Origin: Dactylellina haptotyla | Lineage: Eukaryota; Ascomycota; Orbiliomycetes; Orbiliales; Orbiliaceae | Length of the DNA: 64,000 bases | Assembly (NCBI GenBank): GCA_031310005.1 | Contig: CM062381.1 | Span: forward strand, 1,426,001 to 1,490,000 | Direction: 5' to 3' | Shown: in pieces, positions 56,603-64,000 of the stretch | How the letters are laid out: each line of letters opens with the position of its first letter | How positions within the stretch are numbered: position 1 is the first letter of the stretch | Translations under genes and position numbers: made by a program | Notes under the pieces: generated by a model | Told to the model about the DNA's origin: nothing | Databases searched by the model: none | The model's input: the letters and a program-made list of their open reading frames with translations, nothing else

Positions 56603-57985
56603 TTAAGCAGAAACACACTGCGAGTAGTAGTCGTTGAGAACAGAGCATTTGGCGCCAGACTATTTTTTATCAGTTAGTACCAAGTTAAAAATAAATAATA
56701 GTTAGGGAGTAAGAGAGAGAGCTCTTACAGCGCAGGTAGTGCAACCAGTCCATCCAACACCACCACACTGGGCCCAAAGTGCGGAGGTGCAGCCACCAGG
56801 ACCAGCAGAAGTGGTAGTGGTTCTCGAAGATGTGGTGGTGGTTCTCGAGGACGTGGTGGTGGTTCTCGAGGATGTGGTGGTGGTTCGGGTGGTTGGTCCA
56901 GTAGTAGTACGGGTAGAGGTGGTGGAAGTGCGAAGAGTGGTAGTGACGGCGGTGGTTGTTCGGGTAGTACCAGCAGTAGTGGTTGGGTTGGATCCGCCAA
57001 TGACAGTCGAAGTAGCAGCGCAGTTACCGGACCAAGTAAGAACATTTGGAGACTTGGTGGCACCTCCGGCGATAACAGTTGGGCCAGGGGCGATATAGGT
57101 GGACAGGGACTGGTAGATGTTGATATGGATGCCGGGGTCCTCAGCTGAGTACGCACCTGGGAAGCTGACGGTTGGGGGAACAGAGCCGGTGCCTCCAGTG
57201 ACAGTAAGTTGGTCTACGCGATTGCTAGTCAGTAAGATTTCTTATTTTATATCAAGGTAAATTATGAGACTTACAGCAGCTCATGTAGAACTGAGCACCG
57301 TTGGGAACGGGGGCCATGGCAGCGTGGAGAGCGATGGCTTCAGCACGGAGCAAGTAATCACCAGATGGGATGTTAGTTGGAATGTTGAAGCTCAACTTTC
57401 CACAGCAGAAGTTGAGATCCTTGGTTCCCCACCAATCGGCAGAGCCGTCACCAGTTGGGTACTTGGACCAGGTGTCCTGGTAAATCTTGAACCAACCACC
57501 AGATCCATCGGAAGTGGAAGCATCGTCGACCTTGGACATATAAGCAAGGACTGGACCCCAATGAGCACCGCCGATACCTTCAGTTGTGCAAGAACGGTCA
57601 CCGATTTGCTAAACAGCATTTGTTAGTTTTTTTGAACAGAGCGGAGATGGAAATCCTGTTGCATCTCACCTGGTGCATTTCGATTGTGACGGTGTCGCCA
57701 GCCTTAACGGAACACTTGGAAGAGATACCGCTTGTGCCACCGACATTGCATCGGATGTTGGTGAGAGAAGGGTCGGTAACTGGATTGTTGGATGGTGGCA
57801 TTCTCACGCAGGTTGATCCGTAGAGAGAAGAAGGCATGTTAGCATATTTCTTCCGTATCAACAATCTATAATATTTTTCAAGGGAGACATATCTGATCGA
57901 CACCATTAACCCAGAGGTCTTGCCAGATAGCATGACCAGCAACCTGACTGGCACCCAAAAGGGCTGAAAGGGCAAGAAACTTCAT
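56603..57985 (-). CDS. AA9 lytic polysaccharide monooxygenase with C-terminal CBM1 (372 aa)
   Basis: Secreted copper enzyme that cuts cellulose oxidatively. Exons 57893-57985, 57670-57819, 57275-57608, 56729-57213 and 56603-56659 total exactly 373 codons. A 17-residue signal peptide ends ASQVAG. The mature protein starts at His18 (HAIWQDLWVNGVDQ), first ligand of the copper brace. The second His is in AHWGPVLAYM, and the axial Tyr with its Gln in AQFYMSCY. A Thr/Ser-rich linker with three exact-period RTTTTSS units leads to a CBM1 cellulose binder (CTSALWAQCGGVGWTGCTTC, then SGAKCSVLNDYYSQC). Introns 2-4 are GT-AG. Intron 1 (57820-57892, 73 nt) starts ATATGT and ends CTAC, with a GCTAAC branch site, and appears to be an AT-AC intron. 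It joins DQ to GSTCVRMP, the sequence expected in this family. Confidence 0.93.
56819..56881 (-). repeat. 21-bp tandem repeat in the AA9 linker
   Basis: Three units begin at 56819, 56840 and 56861; the fourth copy at 56882 decays. Each encodes seven residues of the Thr/Ser/Arg linker between the catalytic domain and the CBM1. Units differ only at single bases, so they are recent and may vary in number. Confidence 0.85.
57820..57892 (-). other. Apparent AT-AC intron (U2-type) in the AA9 gene
   Basis: On the coding strand the sequence is CAG, then ATATGTCTCC at the 5' end. A GCTAACATG lies 18 nt from the 3' end, then a pyrimidine tract, and the end is TCTCTAC before GGATCA. Replacing A with G and C with G gives an ordinary fungal GTATGT...TAG intron. 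Neither the branch site nor the donor matches U12 introns (ATATCC, TCCTTAAC). A U2-dependent AT-AC intron is therefore the best reading. Confidence 0.7.
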
Positions 57986-60900
57986 ATCGGAAAAATAATT
58001 ATCACTAGGATTATTGGATCGCGAACTCTCTGATTGCGAACGGTCTTAAAAAGTAACGACAACAGCAACAGCTGGTCTGGCCGGGTTGATCAAAACACCG
58101 AGAGGAAAAAATATATGGGATGAAAAATTATATATACACAAAGATCTTGCCTGTCGTGTGCTTTTTATACAGACATTAATGTTTTATCCTAGGACGATAT
58201 TTTGTAGGGAAGGGAATGACGATATATATACATCCGTCCGTCTTTTTATTAAATGATCATGCACTTGTAAGGAGCAATCCTGAACGAGTTGCGCCCAGCT
58301 TTCCTACCCCGTCTTCCAGGTTATACTATACGCCCACGGCTCGAGAACATCCGGAGATTATGCGTATACGTAACTGTTCCTATGGCCAAGCGGTTCCCTA
58401 GCTCCGGCAAGAGTTGTGCCGGCGTCAACTTGTAACAAGTGCCACGTGCAGTACAAACGATCCAGGTGATCTCCATCCAGGGTATTTGAAGTTTAGAAGA
58501 AACCGCAAGAATTTTTTCACTTTTATTCGTTTGTTTGAATCGGACGCAAGAGTATTGAAGCTGGGAGTGTGGGTCCGGGGTGGTGTTCCGGCAGCCGTCT
58601 GAGGTTTGCGTTTCTCGCCTGTTGGAAGTAATGTGTTGTCCATAGAAACCGTGCGGCTCGCTGCCCAGCTCTTGTTTCATGTTGCCCAACAGCTTCGGGA
58701 TGTCGGGAAGGATGGTCCTGTCAGACCACATTTAGTTCATATAACCCCCTGTTCAATGTAGCCTCATGTCTTTTGTCAGAGATTTGTGAGCTTTGCAACC
58801 GTTAGAACCCAGCTACCAATTTTGCACTCGTCTTGGCAGAATTGAATTTCATATTTCACAGATGATCAAAAAGCTTGTTTCGTTATGAACCAAGGTCAGA
58901 CGGCCACAGGCTATTTGAACCTTTATATATGCAAGGCCCCATCCGATGTTTTGGCATTGCTTGTAATGTTAGGCTATTTACTCGTCCCTTCGGCCGAATT
59001 CGTATTGGCGCGGTCGTTTATATCATTGAGGTTTTGCCGAAATTTGCGCGAGTATTGTGACGGCACATTTTCCGTAGATGCATGAAAAAAAACAATTTCG
59101 GAATTCAGGATGTACGGGAAGTCTACTAGTAGGCTTAGATAATTGTATTTATAGATTAGTGTCAATTCCTGTTTTTCTTAAATATTAAAGCGGTACATCC
59201 GACAATAAACTTGGCTAGCTGCCTACATATGCGCCCACACACCTGCACACATCGTATCGATATCCCGTTAATTCTCCTTATCTCCAGGATCTGATGCACA
59301 ACATAGAGCAGCTGACACGGTTATCTGCGATCTTAACAGTCTCGGTATTTAATAATTTTCATTGCCCGAGATCGAAATCACGTGCCTCCCTTTTTCGTCC
59401 GTCGAAACTTTTCCATGACTTTCTCTAGACTAAGACCAGACTCTATATTTGCTAATGCTCCTTTCTTATCTGTTCTGTTATCGTTCTATTTACTTCTGGA
59501 ATATTGACTGGCGGAGAACAATATCATCTAAAATGGATCCATATCCTGATTTGATTCATCTTTCCCCCAATATTCTCGGTCAGAAAAAACATAGCGTATC
59601 GTGATTTCAGGTCCTGAAAGCTAGCATATGGCATTTTGGCTATCTTGTTTATGGATATATTCTCCACTCGCAACTGCATCGGCGTCCCAATGTTCGTTAC
59701 AAAGCCACAGAACTACTATAGTACAATTCTATTTCTTCAGGCTTAACCCCGCCGGATCACACCGTGGGGTGATTCATTTTTCTTGTTGTAGGTAGAATGA
59801 ATCATTTACATTACATTACATCACACAGGTCGGAACCCTTCTGCGGAACGAAACCCCTCAGTATATTAAAATTGTCATTTTTTAATAATATCCGTTTGTA
59901 TTCTTCATAGCAAGCTACAAGGAATACATCATGCAGCATAATAGGGGAGGAAGGTCTTCTAAACTAGGTAGGCGTAGATTTAGGCACATCTTCCGATGAA
60001 ATTCAAGAGACGACTCTACAAATCAAATATTACCATCCCGTCCCTAGAGCTTACCCCGTATATGGTTTGACGTGATTTCACTAGGGGCACTCGGTTTGGA
60101 ATTGAGCCTATATAAAAGCCAACAGTTTTCGCCAGGATTCTGGGTAACCAATCTGTCGGATGTAACCCTGGGCAAGTTCCAACGGATGCTCGAGTCAAGA
60201 GCATCTGCATTCGTCATAATATCAACCCGAGGACCCAGCTAGATGATAACTGGGCGACCTCTAAATACCCTACCATCGGGCGGGGCTAAATTGATATCGC
60301 AGCCCTTGGGAATGAAATTCTACGAGATACAAGCTCTAAAGTATTCGGGAACTTTAAGAAAAGATTCGGCATATATTACCCAAGAATCAAAAATCTTGGC
60401 TATATGCATACGATGCTCAAGATGGAATACCTTGAGAAAGAACCAAAAGGAACCTACTTGTTTACCGTCCACGTTACCTTCGCCGTGACGGTACCTACAT
60501 TTCGTTCTCAGGTACAAACAGCGAAAATTGTTCCTACTGGGCCAACTACCGACAGTTAAACGAGAGCTCCTTTCGATTAAAAGGTAGAGGATTGGAAGGA
60601 TTCTAATCAATAAAAATGTCACAGGATCTTGGGTCTTCAAGCCCGGGTAGAAGATCCGGCAGTCGTAAACGGCGGGCTGTTACATCCACCCTAAGAGTTC
60701 CAAGCTGTGAAGGTTATTCGGCCCGACACACAAAGAATGGACTTACAGAAACGAATTCTCCAAAACTCCACTCACGGAATTTGACAGATGGATTAGCTCT
60801 CAAAATAGACTGCATGAAATATAACTGACCTCTAGAATCAAAAACCGACAAGCGGAATTGCAAAGTCGGGGGAAAGAGGCTAGTACGTTTTTTCGAATAT

Positions 60901-61390
60901 CTGGTTATAGAGTTATATAATTCACAAGAAGAATAGATAACAGACTTACTGCTTTTTTACGTGCGGCTTCTAAATCTCACCTTTTGCTCCCCTTTCTGTT
61001 TGGAGAGTGAATATGGTGGTGGGTTCCGCGTCTTACAAGAAAAGAAAAAGCAACGCTGATAAAAGGGAACAAAGAAAAAAAAAATTTACAAGTAAAGGAC
61101 GGGAACAGGGTAATCTCGAAGAGCGAGACAAGGAACAGGGAAAGAGGGGGCCGAAAGGAAAAAGAAGAGGCAGAAATAACAAAAACATACTGTTCGAGAA
61201 CACCGTGCGCCGTGAATATATATGCCCTCCTCTTCTTTGTTCGAAAGCCATCATCGACCGATCGTGACTGGGGAAAAAACACTACGTTATAGCATTTCGC
61301 CATCTGTGGTCCTCCCTCAAATAAATTAGAGTCTTGTGTGCAGTCTCCCATATAACTATAACAGTTGCTTTTAGTATTTTGAGTGAGAGC
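57986..61390. other. 3.4-kb intergenic region
   Basis: The left 150 nt are the AA9 promoter. A small imperfect hairpin (TGATTCATT at 59770-59778, AATGAATCA at 59796-59804) precedes a short CATTA repeat. A 70-aa ATG frame at 60616-60828, rich in Arg and Ser at the start, has a fair start context but no recognised content. No gene is supported. Confidence 0.4.
58128..58136 (-). promoter_or_regulatory. TATA-like box of the AA9 gene
   Basis: The minus strand reads TATATATAA about 143 nt upstream of the AA9 start codon, a normal distance in fungal cellulase-type genes. Confidence 0.4.
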
Positions 61391-63134
61391 TTAGCTGCTT
61401 GTCATCTCTGCATCCGCCTTTTCCTCTGCTGCCGCCGTCGGAATAGGAACACCAAATCGAATATATTTCGGTAGCGCGGCACGTTTTTCTTCCTGTGAAA
61501 GAACGATATATTAGAATTCGGCCTTCAAAAAGCAAACTCTTCTGCGAAGACTTACCGGACTGTACTCGTTATCAGAATATACCATCTTCGTATCTTTATC
61601 CTTTGCGCGACGGCCGGTGTCTTCCTTCTCGGCGGGTTTGGAAGACTCCTTGTCATCTTTCTTCTTCTCGTCGGATCTCGCTTCTGGGGATTCAATCTTT
61701 GCCTCAACAGACTTCGGGGCTACCACGGCTTGTGGAATGGGATTACCGGTCCAATCTTTGCCGCCGCTGAGGATGACCTGGTCTCCGTTAATTATAACTT
61801 CACCATTACTACCTCCTGGCTGTGGGTGAGCCGCGGGAGGGAAGGGCTTTGGAGGCATCTGTTGGTAAGCATTTGGCATTGGAGGCGGAAAGAATTGATT
61901 AGAACCTGGAGACATGCTGCGATTCTGCGGAACACCTGGATACGACGGCTGAGGGTTGGGAGGAGGCTGATGGTAGGTGTTAGCAGGAGCGGGTGGAGTA
62001 GAGAAGTTGGGTCTAGGAGGGAGACCCGGGATATTCGGTCTTGCGGGAAGACCAGGAATATTTTGAGGGGGAGCAATAGTCGTAGGCTGAGACGGAGCCT
62101 GGACCTGAGGCGGTGGGTGGAAGGGCGCCTGTGCTTGCGCCGGTGGGGCGTGATAAGGTGATTGCGCAGGAGGAGGATACGACTGAGGTGGCTGCTGGGG
62201 CGGATATCCACCGTATGGGGGTTGATTTTGCGGTTGCGGAGGCTGATATCCACCGTAACCAGGTGATGGCGGTGGTGGGAAACCTTGGTACGGTTGTCCT
62301 GGCGGCTGGTTATAACCCGGTTGCGCAGGAGGGAAGAAGGGTGGCTGATTCGGTTGAGCGTAGGGAGCCGGTGGGGTGGGATATTGCGGTGTCGGCGGCA
62401 TACCATACTGCTGGGGTGGCTGCTGGAATGGCTGCGGGCTCGCTGATGGTGGAGCATTGTATGCATTCGGAGGATACGCCGGGCTCATAACCGACGGAAG
62501 TTGTGCTGGGCTCGCGTTTCCGCCAGTATCCTGAGCGCTGGTCGGGCTTTGGCTGCCCGTCCCGACGGGAGGAGCACCGCCAGATTGAGCCGCCTTATGT
62601 GCTGCCAATCTCTTCATGATCTCTTCCGGATCAACAGAGTCTACTTTAATCTTCTTCTTGGCGGCCCCTTCCTGTCCGAGGGGGGGAAGGCCCTGGGCGG
62701 CTCGTCGCTCGGTCTCCTTCTGGTGGATCTGAGCCATAACCCGCGTGTGATGCGCCTGTAAGATATCCTCAGGAATACCTTCCATACCAAAAATCTCGAT
62801 ATCGGTGGACTCACGCCCTGTAATCGCATTTTTTACTTCTTTCAAGGTCTCCTTGTGAACCTGCGTCATATGTACCGCCAGACCTAAAGTTTTCCGCAAC
62901 GGAGATATTAGTCACGTTTTCGAAAGACCGTTGCTAGCTTGTTTGAAGCGGCAAGAACTTACCTCCTGCGGTGTTCAACGGCTTTCTACACCGTTCGCAT
63001 TTGAAGTGCTTGGCTTTCTGGTGGGAGTGCAAGATTTTAACGTCATCGAAGTCTCGCTCGCAGTAGTAGCACCACGGACGCGCAAGTTGCTCCTGCGCGT
63101 CGTCTTTGTGGGAGCGCTTCTTTCGGGAAACCAT
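61391..63134 (-). CDS. BuGZ/ZNF207-like C2H2 zinc-finger protein (533 aa)
   Basis: Three exons (62963-63134, 61556-62883, 61391-61492), all GT-AG and in frame. The N-terminus is nearly the animal BuGZ/ZNF207 finger pair: [49 protein letters not shown]. The family words follow: [21 protein letters not shown] very long Pro/Gln/Tyr-rich middle (about residues 150-400) is low-complexity and likely to phase-separate, as known for BuGZ. The C-terminus has a Lys/Glu stretch and [18 protein letters not shown]. Animal BuGZ binds microtubules and the checkpoint protein Bub3 and also acts in splicing. I did not locate a clear Bub3-binding GLEBS motif, so the mitotic role is not assured in this fungus. 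Confidence 0.92.
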
Positions 63135-64000
63135 GGTGAACCGAGGGTATGCCAGTTACAAAGTGCCTGTATCTGCCCGATATCGATGAATCTGAGTGCG
63201 GCGACTGCGTGGTGGGCGCTGGTGGTCGTGGTCGTGGTCGTGGTGATGGTATCTGCGATGGGAGGAGAGTCGAGGGCTGATGATGAGGAAGAAGGAACAA
63301 TGGGAAGGGGCGGGCAACAAATCTCAACTGGGCTACTCGCCACAGAAAAACGCACAAAAGGCAGGCAAGCGAGGCTTAGCAGGCTAATAAATGAAACCCA
63401 GGCAAGCGAAAATCTTCAACCTGGTTTTCTTCATTCACATCAAACATATCGCTCGCTCTTTGGCCTCCTCGATGGCCGTCGACTGTACATAGAATCGTCC
63501 AATGGATAAATCAAATCCCCGTTTAATCGCTCCGTTAGGTTTCCAAATCGCTTTCCGTGACAATCTTCGTTTCGCATTGGCCCAACCATCCGTCTCTGCT
63601 CATCTCCTCGACGGGCTCCACAGACTTCGCAACCTTTCTCGCCCTTCGCGTCTTGCGTACGAGAACCGGTTTGGATGGCACTTTGGGCACTGGAGAATTC
63701 CCTTCCGGGGGGGTTCTTCATTGATATATATTTATATATCAGAATCCACTATGCTATATCAAAAATCACCTGTCTGGACCTTCATAGTACACTTCTGTTC
63801 TCGAACTCCCCGTCCTGATCTCTTCCGAGATTGGAATTCACGGGATTAGTGTCTCCTTGCGTTCTACATTTTCTTAAAGTACAAAAACCTACATACCATG
63901 ACCCGAACCTAGTGAATAAGCTCAACCGAACAGTGATACCCGCAATCGTTTCGAAATACCATTCTTGCTCCCCCGCCTGTATTTTTCGCCACGATGCAAA
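63135..64000. other. Right edge, BuGZ promoter
   Basis: Promoter of the minus-strand BuGZ gene, then mixed sequence with overlapping short frames that are shadows. An ATG at 63994-63996 in good context (CCACGATGC) after a CT-rich stretch may open a gene that runs off the window. Confidence 0.35.

Noticed and set aside
59770-59804. 9-bp inverted repeat beside CATTA repeats
   Set aside because: Short and AT-rich; expected by chance in a region of this size.

Overview
This window looks like nuclear DNA of a filamentous ascomycete (Pezizomycotina). The genes are broken by short introns, mostly about 50-80 nt, with CTAAC/CTAAT-type branch sites. The proteins are typical fungal ones: Kap120, IQGAP, ENA-type sodium ATPase, a cellulose-acting AA9 enzyme with a CBM1 tail and a secreted subtilase. 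Gene density is low for such a fungus. The mix would suit a litter-, soil- or nematode-associated species (Orbiliomycetes is possible), but I cannot fix the class from sequence alone. I recognised no rRNA, tRNA, CRISPR array or mobile element.

Layout. 0.8-1.3 kb (+): small ubiquitin-fold-like protein whose first coding exon seems to be just the ATG. 1.5-5.2 kb (-): importin Kap120/importin-11. About 6.1-6.6 kb (-): a damaged or misread small gene. 7.2-8.6 kb (+): coiled-coil protein with a textbook PCNA-binding box. 8.6-17.3 kb: gene-poor, ending in a 1.1 kb leader with no ATG. 17.3-18.6 kb (+): two-repeat Myb/SANT regulator. 18.6-27.2 kb: gene-poor. 27.2-27.9 kb (-): Ure2p-like glutathione transferase. 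30.2-31.7 kb (+): SH3BGR-like thioredoxin-fold protein with a Glu/Asp tail. 32.6-34.7 kb (+): IMP dehydrogenase. 35.1-36.3 kb: two small unknown genes, tail to tail. 37.4-42.7 kb (-): IQGAP. 44.2 kb (+): 82-aa putative membrane protein. 46.4-49.9 kb (-): ENA P-type ATPase. 53.0-54.7 kb (+): diverged S8 protease. 55.6-55.8 kb (+): 60-aa zinc-ribbon microprotein. 56.6-58.0 kb (-): AA9-CBM1 polysaccharide monooxygenase. 61.4-63.1 kb (-): BuGZ/ZNF207 homologue.

The strongest unusual signal is in the Myb gene. Its frame stops at UGA directly followed by CUAG, the known leaky-stop context. It stays open for 111 more codons of Pro/Gln/His-rich sequence like its own N-terminus. Eight nucleotides after the stop begins a 62-nt RNA hairpin that I can pair by hand into 27 base pairs (16 + 11, one 5-nt bulge, UUA loop). 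Upstream, 1.1 kb of leader has zero ATG on the sense strand against 15 on the other strand. This looks like a regulated stop-codon readthrough switch on a transcription factor, making a 295-aa and a 407-aa form.

The second is an apparent U2-type AT-AC intron in the AA9 gene. Others are an Asp in place of the oxyanion Asn in the subtilase, the ATG-only exon and the PIP box. Otherwise the genes are housekeeping or secretome genes with no sign of a shared pathway or cluster.
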